From: Candidatus Hadarchaeales archaeon
Lineage (GTDB): Archaea > Hadarchaeota > Hadarchaeia > Hadarchaeales > WYZ-LMO6
Assembly: GCA_038736355.1 (NCBI GenBank)
Contig: JAVYML010000002.1
Location: 62,001 to 126,000 of the forward strand
Length of the DNA: 64,000 nucleotides
Direction of reading: 5' to 3'
Part shown: positions 27,847 to 37,399 of the stretch, in pieces
How the letters are laid out: each line of letters begins with the position of its first letter
How positions within the stretch are numbered: position 1 is the first letter of the stretch
The notes under the pieces: model-generated
Databases searched by the model: none
What the model saw: only the letters and a program-made list of their open reading frames with translations
Told to the model about the DNA's origin: nothing
Made by a program: the position numbers and the translations under genes

Positions 27847-30800
27847 TCAAGCCTTGTCCCGCAGCTTTATGCGGGTGTCCAAACACAAGGACCTCAGCTC
27901 ATCCAAAAGCAGTTTGAAGGCATAGGGCATCTCCACCGTGTAAATCTCCGACTCCTCTTCGCAGAACGGACAGTAAATCCTGTTCCTCTTCTTGTCGTGG
28001 ACGGCGAAATGTCCGCATCTTCCGCAGATCAGGGCATCGAACTTGTCCGAGCTCTCCAGCAGTCTATCCCTGAGTAACCTGGCTGCCCCATACCCTATGA
28101 GGCAGTCCCTCTCCATTTCCCCAAACCTCAGCCCTCCTTCCCTCGCCCTTCCTTCCGTGGGCTGGTGGGTAAGCACCTGGACGGGTCCTCTGGACCTCAC
28201 GTGGATTTTGTCCGCTGCCATGTGATGGAGTTTCTGATAATAACACACACCTATGAAGATCTCCGCAGGGATCATCTCGCCCGTCATTCCGTTGTACATT
28301 ACCTCCTTCCCGGCGGGACTGAAGCCGCACTCCAAAAGTATTTTCCTTATCCTTTCCTCGGGTTCTCCTTCAAAGGTCGTGCCGTCTATCTCCCTTCCCG
28401 CTAGGGCTCCGGCTTTTCCTGCAACCATCTCGAGCAACTGCCCTATAGACATCCTGGAGGGAATGGCGTGCGGATTGATGATGAGATCGGGTACTATACC
28501 GTTCTCGGTAAAGGGCATGTCCGCCCCATCCATGATCAGCCCCACTACCCCCTTCTGCCCGTGCCTTGAAGCAAACTTGTCACCCAGCTCCGGAATCCTG
28601 AGGCTCCTAACCCTCACTCTGGCCGCTCTGTTCCCCTCCGCCGTCATCACCAAGTAAACCATGTCGGCTATTCCTTCTTCCCCAGGCTTTATCCTCACGG
28701 AGCTCTCCCTCCTCCCCATCTCCATTTTCACCCCGAATTCGTCCGTTTCTTCAAAGAACCTCGGAGGACTGGTCCTTCCTATGACCACATCCTCCACCCT
28801 GAGCCTCGACTCCACTTCCACTATTCCTTCCTCTCCCAACTGGGCGTAGTGGGAAGCATCGGAATAACCTCTTATTTCCTCGCTTGGTATTTCGAACTTA
28901 TCCTTCTGTCCCCCAGAGTACCTGCCCTCTTCGGCCTCGTAAATGGTAAAGGAGGTGCTCCTCCCCAACCCCCTGTCTATTGAATCCCTGTTCACGATGA
29001 TGGCATCTTCCATGTTGTAACCACCATAACAGGCTATTGCCACCACCAAGTTCTGTCCGCTGGGCCTCTTCCTCAATCCCACAATTTCCATTACCTTCGT
29101 TCCCACCAAGGGACGCTGGGGATAGTGGAGGAAATAGGAATGAGTGTCCGTTCTCGTATGCATGGCGGTGGAGAAAACACCCAGCGCCTGTTTGGCCATG
29201 TTAGCTCCATAGGTATTGCGTGGTGACTGGTTGTGCTCCGCGTAGGGAATGAGGGAAGCACTTACTCCCAGGATAACCAAGGGATGGAGCTCGAGGTGGG
29301 TGTGGGCGGGAGTGAGCTCTTCGGGATTTATCGCCACATAAGTGTTCTCTTCCTCGTCCGCATCCAAGTATTCCACCACCCCCATCCTGACGAGATCCCC
29401 CCAAGTCATCCTCCCGCTCTTGAGCATTTCCAGGTGCTGGTCCGTAACCAAGGGTTTGCCATCCTTCACCACAATCAGTGGTCTCCTCACCCTTCCGTGG
29501 TCACACCAAACGGCTACCTCCTTTGTGTCCTTCTTGAACCTAACATTTACCTGGTCGCTGAGTTCACCCCTCCTCCTCCTCTCCCTTATCTCCCTCGCCA
29601 GCTTTTCCCCATCTTCCACCGTACCCACCACCCTCCCGTTCAGGAGGACCACCACCCTACCGCTCCGCTCTCCTCCCTTCCTGATGGGGGTTACCCCCAT
29701 CTTGTAGAGGGCCTTCTCCACTTCCTCTTCATCGGCACCAGTGGAGATCTCTGCCGTGAGGGCGAGGTTCTTGACCAATCCACAGTTTGGTCCTTCCGGA
29801 GTTTCAGAAGGACATATCTTACCCCAGTGGGTGGGATGCAGGTCCCTGGCCTCGAAGTGGGGCTGGCTCCTGCTCAGGGGGGAGACGATCCTGCGGAGGT
29901 GCGAGAGGGTGGAGATGTAGTTGGTCCTGTCCAGGAGCTGACTGACCCCCGTCCTACCACCAGGCCAGTTCCCCGTGGCCAAGGTATGCCTGATCTGCTC
30001 GGTGAGGAGATCCGCCCTAGCCGCCGTCCTCAGGTTGAGCTCCCTGCCCCTGGAATGGGAGCGCTCCAGCTGGTATTTGATATCCTTGATGAGGTTTAGA
30101 AGGGCCACCCTGAAGATGTTCTCAAGCATCTCACCGCTGAGCTTCAGACGTTTGTTTCCGTAGTGGTCCTTGTCATCCACCTCCCTTCTACCCAGCGAGA
30201 GTTCTATCACTCTCTCCACCATGCTACCGAGGAAGTAGGCCTTAGCCAGTCTGTCCTCGGGAGAGGTGCCTATGTGGGGGAGGAGGTATTTATCCAGGAC
30301 TTCTTGGGCCCTCTGGAGTCTGTAACTCTTTACCTGCCCTATGGCCACCCTCTTCCCTATGATGTCGAGCGCATCCTTCTCCGTTTTGATCTCCGCACCC
30401 TCCTGCAGGTTCTCGAAGAGTTCCCTTATGATCTCGGGATCATCGGAAACCGCCTCCACGATGTCCTTATCCTTCACCAATCCCAAGGCCCTCATCACCA
30501 CCACGAAGGGGAGCTGTCCAGGTACCGCGGGGAAGGACACCCTTATCAGTCCATCCCTCTTCCTCTCCACTACCACCAAAGCCCTGAAACCCCTGCGGCT
30601 CGAGAAAACCTTTGCAACCTCTACTCCCTGTCTCTCATCCCTTTCCACTAGGATGGAGTTCGTGGCCAGATCGTCCTGGATCACGATAACCCTTTCAGAG
30701 CCGTTGATGATGAAGTAACCTCCGGGATCCATGGGATCCTCCCCCATGGCGATGAGCTCCTCATCCGTCCTCCCATAAAGCACGCATATTTCGGACTTCA

Positions 30801-31161
30801 GCATCACCGGAATCTCCCCAATCATCACCCTCTGTGGGGGTCCCCTCTGTCCTTTGTAGACAATGCTCATTTCGAGGAAGAGGGGAGCCAGGTAACTCAT
30901 GTTGCGTATCCTAGCTATGGCAGGGGTGACGTCGGGAAACCTGGCATGAGACCCATCGGCCTCCCTAAACCAGGGAGTCCCCACCGTGATCTTCCCGAAT
31001 TCCACGTAGGTTCCCTCGATGTCAAGGTCTATCCCCCCTACGTCGTCTATAACCCGCTGGAGCCCATTCTTGATGAAGTCGTTATAGGAATCCAAATGTT
31101 GTCTAACCAATCCCCTTTCTTTAAGGAAGGCTTCCACCAATACCCATCTGTCCTTTAACAT
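27847..31161 (-). CDS. rpoB: DNA-directed RNA polymerase subunit B (unsplit)
   Basis: 1104 residues in a single frame, so rpoB is not split into B' and B'' as in many methanogens and halophiles. It shows PTHWGKICPSETPEGPNCGLVKN, GYNMEDAIIVNRDS, KFASRHGQKGVVG and a C-terminal zinc ribbon (CGRCGHF...CPFC). It lies 3 nt after rpoH. Confidence 0.98.
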   Translation of the reverse strand: MLKDRWVLVEAFLKERGLVRQHLDSYNDFIKNGLQRVIDDVGGIDLDIEGTYVEFGKITVGTPWFREADGSHARFPDVTPAIARIRNMSYLAPLFLEMSIVYKGQRGPPQRVMIGEIPVMLKSEICVLYGRTDEELIAMGEDPMDPGGYFIINGSERVIVIQDDLATNSILVERDERQGVEVAKVFSSRRGFRALVVVERKRDGLIRVSFPAVPGQLPFVVVMRALGLVKDKDIVEAVSDDPEIIRELFENLQEGAEIKTEKDALDIIGKRVAIGQVKSYRLQRAQEVLDKYLLPHIGTSPEDRLAKAYFLGSMVERVIELSLGRREVDDKDHYGNKRLKLSGEMLENIFRVALLNLIKDIKYQLERSHSRGRELNLRTAARADLLTEQIRHTLATGNWPGGRTGVSQLLDRTNYISTLSHLRRIVSPLSRSQPHFEARDLHPTHWGKICPSETPEGPNCGLVKNLALTAEISTGADEEEVEKALYKMGVTPIRKGGERSGRVVVLLNGRVVGTVEDGEKLAREIRERRRRGELSDQVNVRFKKDTKEVAVWCDHGRVRRPLIVVKDGKPLVTDQHLEMLKSGRMTWGDLVRMGVVEYLDADEEENTYVAINPEELTPAHTHLELHPLVILGVSASLIPYAEHNQSPRNTYGANMAKQALGVFSTAMHTRTDTHSYFLHYPQRPLVGTKVMEIVGLRKRPSGQNLVVAIACYGGYNMEDAIIVNRDSIDRGLGRSTSFTIYEAEEGRYSGGQKDKFEIPSEEIRGYSDASHYAQLGEEGIVEVESRLRVEDVVIGRTSPPRFFEETDEFGVKMEMGRRESSVRIKPGEEGIADMVYLVMTAEGNRAARVRVRSLRIPELGDKFASRHGQKGVVGLIMDGADMPFTENGIVPDLIINPHAIPSRMSIGQLLEMVAGKAGALAGREIDGTTFEGEPEERIRKILLECGFSPAGKEVMYNGMTGEMIPAEIFIGVCYYQKLHHMAADKIHVRSRGPVQVLTHQPTEGRAREGGLRFGEMERDCLIGYGAARLLRDRLLESSDKFDALICGRCGHFAVHDKKRNRIYCPFCEEESEIYTVEMPYAFKLLLDELRSLCLDTRIKLRDKA

Positions 31162-31164
31162 GGC

Positions 31165-31407
31165 TCATCCCTCCACCACATATCTATAGGCCAAGGTCCT
31201 ACCGGCGGTGGGACTTTCCCTCTTCACTTCTACTATATCCCCGGGTTTTGCACCTATTGCCCTCGCTACGGGATCCGTGCTCTTCATGAGGGGAAGCTGA
31301 TGGGGCTTCACCTTATACTTTCTCAGGATTTCTTCTTTTTCCTCTTCTGACAAAACCCTATGCTCCGGCACCAGTACGTGCCCCCGGGGATCGAAGCCTT
31401 CCTCCAT
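31165..31407 (-). CDS. rpoH: DNA-directed RNA polymerase subunit H
   Basis: 80 residues from ATG 31407: [46 protein letters not shown] and AYRYVV, which is full-length archaeal RpoH. The open frame extends upstream only through the tRNA-Lys gene, so that extension was discarded. Confidence 0.97.
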   Translation of the reverse strand: MEEGFDPRGHVLVPEHRVLSEEEKEEILRKYKVKPHQLPLMKSTDPVARAIGAKPGDIVEVKRESPTAGRTLAYRYVVEG

Positions 31408-31421
31408 CTTCCCACCCCATA

Positions 31422-31496
31422 CGGGCCTGGTGGGATTCGAACCCACGACTCCCGGCTTAAAAGGCCGGTGCGCTAGCCAGACTGCGCTACAGGCCC
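31422..31496 (-). tRNA. tRNA-Lys(UUU)
   Basis: A 75-nt cloverleaf on the minus strand with acceptor GGGCCTG/CAGGCCC, anticodon stem CCGGC/GCCGG, loop CTTTTAA (anticodon TTT) and T arm GTGGGTTCGAATCCCAC. The discriminator is G; CCA is not encoded. It sits 14 nt before rpoH and may be co-transcribed with the RNA polymerase operon. Confidence 0.95.
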
Positions 31497-31520
31497 AACT
31501 AACCGATGACTCAAAACTAC

Positions 31521-31530
31521 TTATATTTAT
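31521..31530 (-). promoter_or_regulatory. TATA box for tRNA-Lys (and possibly the rpo operon)
   Basis: ATAAATATAA on the minus strand begins 25 nt upstream of the tRNA 5' end, ideal archaeal spacing. No other AT-rich element lies between the tRNA and rpoH. Confidence 0.6.
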
Positions 31531-31552
31531 CCCTTTCGAAGACATAAAAAGC

Positions 31553-33031
31553 CTACTCTACCTCGTAAACCCTTCCCCTCTCCACCTCCCCCCTCTCGAA
31601 CCTCTTCCTCATCTCGTCCGCTATCTTCTGGGCAAGGGGAGTGGGATATTCACCCGTAAGACAGGCAAGACACAGATCCTCCTTCCTAACGCCCGTGGCC
31701 CTCACGAAACCCTCCAGTGACTGATAGTGGACGGAATCTGCCCCTATCAGCTGAGCTATTTCTTCCTCTCGATGGGTGGAACCTATGAGCTCCCCAAAGG
31801 TGGCCATATCGATGCCATAGAAACAGGGGGAAATGATGCGGGGGAAGGTGAAATACATGTGTATCTCTTTGACCCCTGCCATCCTGAGTTTCCTTATGAC
31901 CCTCTTGGAGGTATCCCCCCTCACAATGGAATCCTCCACCACGGCTATCCTCTTCCCCTTCAGGGCTTCCGTAACGTTGATCTTCCTGGAAATGATTTTC
32001 TCCCTCTCCTCAGTGCTAGAGATGAAGGCACGGTCCACTACATACCTATGTCTCCTCACCGCCCTTTCCCAAGGTATACCCGTCACCTCATGCATTCCGT
32101 AAGCCGCGTCATCCCCAGTGGAAGGGATGGAAACGATCACATCCACCTTCTTCGCCAGGTCTGGATCTTCTCTGGCGAGGTTCCTTCCGAATTCTTCCCT
32201 TATCTTGTATACGGGCTTATCATTGCAAAGTATGGAGTCGGGGCGGGCGAAGTAAGCGAACTCGAAACTGCAAAAGGCCCTTCTTTCCCCCTTTACTATT
32301 CTCTCCCTCCTAGTCCCTTCTCCAGACCAGACGATCAGTTCACCCGGTTGAACCTCCGCCTCGTATTTGAACTCGTTTATATCCAATCCCACACTTTCGG
32401 AAGACACGGCGAAGGTTTGGTTATCCGGACTGCAACCATAGCAAAGGGGTTTTATCCCCAACGGATCGCGGAAAGCGAAAAGCTCCCCCCTTTGGGTCAT
32501 ACCCACCACGGAGAAGGCACCCTCTATATCCCTCATGCAAGCTTCCACTGCCGAGAAGAGATCCGAGTTCTTCATCCCCTGCAGGAGCTTCTTGGAGAGC
32601 AATTCTATATCGGAAGAGGAGGAGAGCCTACAGGTTTTTTTCTTCAACTCCGCCCTGAGCTCCTTCACATTCACTAGATTTCCGTTGAAGGCGATGGTGA
32701 TCTTTTCTTCCCAACCCGCCAAAAAGGGCTGCATGTCCCTCAGGAGCCAGTACCTCGTGCTTCTGCCGGAGGTAGCGTACCTCACATGGCCTATTCCCAC
32801 GTGGCTCTTGAAAGACCTAAAGAGTCTCCTTATCACGGGATGCCTCATGGGAGGGATAAGACCCAACGAGCGATGGGCGACGAATTCGTTCCCCCTGACC
32901 TCTGCAAAACCATAGGAATGATGCCCACGATGATTTTGGGAGATCAGACCCCAATATACGTGTGGAAAAACCTCCTTGCCTTCGAAATCGAAGGCACCAA
33001 AGACCCCGCAGGCCTCACCAAAAGGCTCCAA
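31553..33031 (-). CDS. purF: Amidophosphoribosyltransferase
   Basis: 492 residues from TTG 33031. A short propeptide precedes the catalytic N-terminal Cys (ACGVFGAF, Cys8), as in the Bacillus-type enzyme. It has the glutaminase [11 protein letters not shown]-like loop and the PRPP motif [12 protein letters not shown]. Cys positions matching the Bacillus [4Fe-4S] ligands are all present: [22 protein letters not shown] and [10 protein letters not shown]. It catalyses the first step of purine synthesis. The frame opens further upstream but that part overlaps purE. It is the last gene of the purine operon, 31 nt after purE. Confidence 0.95.
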   Translation of the reverse strand: MEPFGEACGVFGAFDFEGKEVFPHVYWGLISQNHRGHHSYGFAEVRGNEFVAHRSLGLIPPMRHPVIRRLFRSFKSHVGIGHVRYATSGRSTRYWLLRDMQPFLAGWEEKITIAFNGNLVNVKELRAELKKKTCRLSSSSDIELLSKKLLQGMKNSDLFSAVEACMRDIEGAFSVVGMTQRGELFAFRDPLGIKPLCYGCSPDNQTFAVSSESVGLDINEFKYEAEVQPGELIVWSGEGTRRERIVKGERRAFCSFEFAYFARPDSILCNDKPVYKIREEFGRNLAREDPDLAKKVDVIVSIPSTGDDAAYGMHEVTGIPWERAVRRHRYVVDRAFISSTEEREKIISRKINVTEALKGKRIAVVEDSIVRGDTSKRVIRKLRMAGVKEIHMYFTFPRIISPCFYGIDMATFGELIGSTHREEEIAQLIGADSVHYQSLEGFVRATGVRKEDLCLACLTGEYPTPLAQKIADEMRKRFERGEVERGRVYEVE

Positions 33032-33062
33032 TCCCCCACCAGAAGGGTTAAGGGTCCTTCCT

Positions 33063-33548
33063 TTAAATTTTTCCCCAGCTTTCCCTAACCTCCTCATCCG
33101 CCGAGATAACTTCTTCCCTTCTTTTCTTCTGCCAAGAGGAAACCCTTTCCGCCAATCCTTCATCCAGCAACGAGAGGATCTTTGCGGCTGCCAAGGCCGC
33201 TCCCTCCGGATCCGTCACCACCAAGGGAGCCACACCCCTGGGCATGCGCAGTGAAGAAAAAATGTCGAAGGGGAAGTTTTCCATTCTGACCGGACAGGTT
33301 ATCACAGGGTGTCTGACCTGCGCATCCACCATCCCAGAGAGGGCGTTGGATCTCCCCACCACGGTGAGATAGACCAAGTCTTCTCCACTGCGTTCGTACT
33401 CCCTCACTATCTCCAGGAGTCTGTCTGGCGTCTTGTGGGCGGAGGCCACCCTTTCTTCGAACCTTATCCCAAGCTCCCTGAAAAGTGCTCTGGCGGGCTC
33501 CGCGAACTCCATATCCGCCCTGGACCCGTAGAGGATTACGACCTTCAC
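33063..33548 (-). CDS. purE: Phosphoribosylaminoimidazole carboxylase, class II PurE type
   Basis: 161 residues. It opens VVILYGSRADMEFAEPARALFRELG with SAHKTPDRLLE. The GRSNALSGMVDAQVRHPVITCP and SSLRMPRGVAP motifs resemble class II PurE, which carboxylates AIR directly with CO2, rather than class I with its AAGLPGM loop. No purK is seen in the operon, consistent with class II. It follows the thioredoxin-like gene by 37 nt. Confidence 0.92.
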   Translation of the reverse strand: MKVVILYGSRADMEFAEPARALFRELGIRFEERVASAHKTPDRLLEIVREYERSGEDLVYLTVVGRSNALSGMVDAQVRHPVITCPVRMENFPFDIFSSLRMPRGVAPLVVTDPEGAALAAAKILSLLDEGLAERVSSWQKKRREEVISADEEVRESWGKI

Positions 33549-33585
33549 TACACCCGGGAAAGGGTCGGTGGGGAAGTTTTTAATC

Positions 33586-33981
33586 CTACCGCCCTCGTCC
33601 AGCTTTCGACTCCCGGCGGCCCATCGCTTCTTCCACGGCCTTCTTGATCATCCTCTTGGGTGGATAGGGGTAGTGCCTCCCCCCGTAGAAGTAAACCCTG
33701 CACCCGAGCTTGCACTCCCTTCGAACGAAATGACCAGCGCTCTCGGCAAGCTCCTCGCAAGAAGGGCACCTCCCCTTCGTGACCTCCTCTTGAACATCCC
33801 TACCATCCACCAGCACGGTGGGCGAACCCAAAAACCCGTACTCCTTGGCCTTTTCCTCCGTGTCTATCAGTATTTCTTCCACCTCCGCTTTTACGCCCAG
33901 TTCTCTCAGGACCTCTCTGACCACCTCCTTGGTCTTCAGGCACCATGGACAGTCCAATATGTACAGAATCTGAATCTTCAT
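33586..33981 (-). CDS. Thioredoxin/glutaredoxin-like protein within the purine operon
   Basis: 131 residues from ATG 33981. The N-terminal ILYILDCPWCLKTKEVV gives a CPWC redox motif (C11, C14), followed by FLGSPTVLVDGRDV with the cis-Pro of the thioredoxin fold. The C-terminal half adds CPSCEEL and a further RRECKLGC pair. It lies between purQ (14 nt) and purE (37 nt) in the same direction. It is not a known purine enzyme; it might keep the Fe-S and catalytic Cys of PurF reduced (inference). Confidence 0.8.
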   Translation of the reverse strand: MKIQILYILDCPWCLKTKEVVREVLRELGVKAEVEEILIDTEEKAKEYGFLGSPTVLVDGRDVQEEVTKGRCPSCEELAESAGHFVRRECKLGCRVYFYGGRHYPYPPKRMIKKAVEEAMGRRESKAGRGR

Positions 33982-33995
33982 CTTCTTTCCCTCGA

Positions 33996-34784
33996 TTATC
34001 TCCTTAAATTCTCCACCATGGAAAGGAAGATCCTCCTTCCATCCCCCCACTCGGGAAGTTCCCCCTTTGTCCAGTCGGGAAGCTGCCAACCGAAGACCGC
34101 CCTCTCCGGATGGGGCATCATGCCCATTACCCTTCCGGTAGGGTCGCAAATCCCCGCGATATCGAAAAGGGATCCGTTGGGGTTCGTCGGATATTTTCCC
34201 CTAGCCGGTCTTCCTTCCCTGTCGCAGTACCTGAAAACCAGTTGATCGTTTTTCCTAAGTTTTTTCCAGCATTCTTCCTCTCTCCCCGCCGGAAAGAGGA
34301 ACTTACCCTCCACGTGTGCCACGGGCATCCTCACCACTTCCCCCCTTTTCATCCCCCTCGTGAAGAGGCATTTCCCACCGTTTTCCACCCTGAGGTAAAC
34401 CCATCTACACTCAAACCTCCCGGAGTCGTTGAGGGCCAGGGCGGCTTGAACTTTCCCCCACTCGAATCCGGGTAAGATGCCTGCCTCCACTAGGACCTGA
34501 AATCCATTACATATTCCGAGAATGGCCCCTCCCCTCTCCAAAAACTTCCTGAGGGAAGAACCCATCCTTTCCCCAAGTTCCCTTCCCATGATGGCCCCAG
34601 CCCTAACCCTATCACCAAAAGAGAAACCTCCTGGTATCACCAACGCATCGTACCTTTCCAGTCCTTCCCTTAGCAATCTCCGGAAGTGGATGAGCTCCAC
34701 CTCCGCTCCCACTTCCTCCAGCGCCACCACGGTTTCCCCATCACAGTTGGTTCCACCAGCCCTCACCACACAGACCCTCACCAT
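33996..34784 (-). CDS. purQ: FGAM synthase glutaminase subunit
   Basis: 262 residues. It has VVRAGGTNCDGET, GGFSFGDRVRAGAI, the nucleophile Cys in ILGICNGFQVL and the catalytic MMPHPERAV. It supplies ammonia to PurL. ATG 34784 has a GGAGGA ribosome-binding site 7 nt upstream and overlaps the purL end by 7 nt; TTG 34799 is less likely. Confidence 0.96.
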   Translation of the reverse strand: MVRVCVVRAGGTNCDGETVVALEEVGAEVELIHFRRLLREGLERYDALVIPGGFSFGDRVRAGAIMGRELGERMGSSLRKFLERGGAILGICNGFQVLVEAGILPGFEWGKVQAALALNDSGRFECRWVYLRVENGGKCLFTRGMKRGEVVRMPVAHVEGKFLFPAGREEECWKKLRKNDQLVFRYCDREGRPARGKYPTNPNGSLFDIAGICDPTGRVMGMMPHPERAVFGWQLPDWTKGELPEWGDGRRIFLSMVENLRR

Positions 34785-37132
34785 TCCGGATTCCTCCAAG
34801 CCCTCCTCAGCTCTTCAGCATCCACTTCCCACCTTTCCTTCCTTCCCAGGACCCTCAGGACCCCTTCATCCGTGACCCAGCCTATCCTCCTCGCCCTTTT
34901 TCCCGCCTTCCTCCGGAATTCCTCCTCCTTTTCCCTCTTCACCTCGAGCAGGAATCTGCTGTTCGACTCGGAGAAGAAGAGGTAATCCTCTCTCAGTCTT
35001 TCAGGGGAGGGAACAAGCTCGAGTTCAACTTCCGCCCCACAGTCCCCACCGAGTACCATCTCCGCCAAGGCCACTCCCAGACCGCCCTCCGAAAGATCGT
35101 GACATGCCCTCACCAGTCCAAGCTCTATGGCTTCCTCCACCACCCTCAGGTTCCTCCTCGCCTCCCCTACCCTTACCTTGGGAACACTCCTTCCCAGATA
35201 TCCCAAGAGGGCGTAGTATTCGGAACCCCCAAGCTCCGGAAAGGTGTTTCCTACGAGGTAGAGCGGGTTACCACCCTCCTTCAATTCCGAAGAAACGGCT
35301 TTCCCCACATCCTCGATCAAACCCACGGCGGTGATCAGGAGGGTGGGGGTCACGGGACCGAGAGGTGACTCGTTGTACAGGCTATCCTTTCCGGAAATGA
35401 AGGGGGTACCCAAAGCCAGGGCAAAACGATAGCAGGCCTCGCAGGCCCTCAGCAGTGAACCCAGCTGTTCCTCCTTCTCCGGATTTCCCCACACGAAGTT
35501 GTCCAAGAGGGCTATTCTCCTTCCTCCGACCGCTACGTTGTTCCTCACGGCCTCCTCCAGACTCGAAGCGGCCATCCAGTAGGGATCTATCTTTCCATAC
35601 CTTGGTTTGAGCCCGCAGGAGAGGACCACCCCCTTCCTCGATTTCCTCAGGGGTTTGAGGACCACTCCATCGTTTGGACCGCCATATTCCCCCTGGAGGG
35701 GTTTCAGGACCGTTCCACCCTGTACCTCGTGATCGTAAGTTCGGATCACTTCCTCCCTGCTACAGATGTTGGGGGAAGAGAGAAGCCTGAGGAGGGTCCT
35801 CTTGAGGGGGGGAGGGGAGAAACTTGGCTCCTCCAAGGATGGTGCCTTCCACCTCGCCTTCCTCTCCGGCAGGGGAGGGGAGAAGAGGAAGGAGAGTTCC
35901 AGCTCGGCCACTCGATAACCGCGATAGAAGACCCTGAGTAGACCGTTTTCAGTGAATTTCCCTATTGCCGTGGCCTCAACTTCTTCCCCTTCAAAAATTT
36001 TCAACACCTCTTCCAGATGTTCTGGGGGAACGCTCAGGGCCATTCTCTCTTGGGATTCTGAAATCCAAATCTCCCAGGGTCTCATACCCGGATACTTGAG
36101 GGGTACCTTGTCCAGCCATACCTCCACCCCACACCCTGCCTCCCTGGCCATTTCACCACTGGCACAGGAAATTCCTCCTCCCCCCAGGTCGGTGATGGAG
36201 CTGGCCAATCCCCTTTCCGCCACTTCCAGGATCCCCCTTTTCAGTTTTTCCTCCTCGATGGGATCCGGGATTTGAACGGCCGGTCTGGATACCTCCTCAG
36301 ACTCCTCTGAAAGCTCAAGGGAAGCGAAGGTCACCCCATGAATTCCATCCCTTCCCGTCCTCCCCCCCACCAAAACCAAAAGATCTCCTGGTCTCGTTTT
36401 CTTCACGTACCTCTTCAGGGGAAGGATACCCACGCACCCGCAATAAACCACGGGGTTTCCCACATAGCTCTCATCGAAGTAAATGGCCCCCGCCACGGTC
36501 GGTATCCCCATGTTGTTTCCGTAGGCCCCTATTCCTGCCACTACCCCGCGGTAGATGTATCTCGGATGCTTGATCCCCGCAGGAAGTCGTTCCCATGGGA
36601 AATTGAGAGGACCGAATCCCAATACGTCCAAGCAAGCTATGGGCTTTGCCCAAACGCCCAAAATGTCCCTTATCACACCACCCACTCCCGTGGCCGCACC
36701 CCCGAAGGGTTCGATGGCGGAAGGGTGGTTATGGGTTTCCACCTTGACGGCCAAACCGTGCTCCTCGTCGAACCTCACGATTCCGGCATTGTCCCTGAAG
36801 GTGGAAACGCACCAGGAAGGGGAGAGCTCCTCCGTCACCCTCGCTATGAAGTCCCTGAAGAGCCTGACCCTCTTCCTCCCCACCCTCACCACCCCTTTGA
36901 AGGTCTTGTGGAAACAATGTTCTGACCAGGTCTGGGCGATGCCCTGCAGCTCCACGTCGGTGGGGTCCCTCCCTTTCCTCGAGAAATATTTTTTGCATTC
37001 CTCCATCTCCCTCAAGTTCATGGCCAGGCCCATCTCCAGGCTGATCCTAGAAAGTTCTTCCCCCTTCGCCTTGCTCAACAGGACCTCGTATACTTCGAAG
37101 GGAAGGGGGAGCCTCCTGTAAAGCTCGCTCAA
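34778..37132 (-). CDS. purL: FGAM synthase large subunit
   Basis: 784 residues; the small-type PurL that works with PurS and PurQ. Motifs are QTWSEHCFHKTF, VETHNHPSAIEPFGGAATGVGG, GRTGRDGIHGVTFAS and the C-terminal CHDLSEGGLGVALAEM. The start is TTG 37132, sharing TTGA with the purS stop. Confidence 0.97.
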   Translation of the reverse strand: MSELYRRLPLPFEVYEVLLSKAKGEELSRISLEMGLAMNLREMEECKKYFSRKGRDPTDVELQGIAQTWSEHCFHKTFKGVVRVGRKRVRLFRDFIARVTEELSPSWCVSTFRDNAGIVRFDEEHGLAVKVETHNHPSAIEPFGGAATGVGGVIRDILGVWAKPIACLDVLGFGPLNFPWERLPAGIKHPRYIYRGVVAGIGAYGNNMGIPTVAGAIYFDESYVGNPVVYCGCVGILPLKRYVKKTRPGDLLVLVGGRTGRDGIHGVTFASLELSEESEEVSRPAVQIPDPIEEEKLKRGILEVAERGLASSITDLGGGGISCASGEMAREAGCGVEVWLDKVPLKYPGMRPWEIWISESQERMALSVPPEHLEEVLKIFEGEEVEATAIGKFTENGLLRVFYRGYRVAELELSFLFSPPLPERKARWKAPSLEEPSFSPPPLKRTLLRLLSSPNICSREEVIRTYDHEVQGGTVLKPLQGEYGGPNDGVVLKPLRKSRKGVVLSCGLKPRYGKIDPYWMAASSLEEAVRNNVAVGGRRIALLDNFVWGNPEKEEQLGSLLRACEACYRFALALGTPFISGKDSLYNESPLGPVTPTLLITAVGLIEDVGKAVSSELKEGGNPLYLVGNTFPELGGSEYYALLGYLGRSVPKVRVGEARRNLRVVEEAIELGLVRACHDLSEGGLGVALAEMVLGGDCGAEVELELVPSPERLREDYLFFSESNSRFLLEVKREKEEEFRRKAGKRARRIGWVTDEGVLRVLGRKERWEVDAEELRRAWRNPEW

Positions 37133-37395
37133 CCCTTCACCCGCCTTTCCACCTTCCTGACCTCAAAGGAGTAATCGTCCTTTACGGGATTGGAGAGAAG
37201 TTTCCTGCACATCTCTTCCGTAAGCTTCTTGGCCTCTTCCAGAGAAGGGGCGGAGAACTCTATTTCATAGACCTTCACCACCGAGACCGAGCCAACCCTA
37301 TAGCCCAAATCCTCCAGAGCCTTCCTAGTACTTTCCCCCTCCGGATCCAGATAACCGGGCTTGAGCCTTACCTCTACCCTGCTCAGGTACCTCAA
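37129..37395 (-). CDS. purS: FGAM synthase PurS subunit
   Basis: 88 residues from TTG 37395: RVEVRLKPGYLDPEGESTRKALEDLGY and VKVYEIEFSAPSLEEAKK, the usual PurS content and length. GTG 37428 would add 11 residues but overlap purM; TTG 37395 lies 5 nt after the purM stop. Confidence 0.93.
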   Translation of the reverse strand: MRYLSRVEVRLKPGYLDPEGESTRKALEDLGYRVGSVSVVKVYEIEFSAPSLEEAKKLTEEMCRKLLSNPVKDDYSFEVRKVERRVKG

Positions 37396-37399
37396 ACTT

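Noticed and set aside
31408-31545. N-terminal extension of rpoH
   Set aside because: It is a translation of the tRNA-Lys gene.
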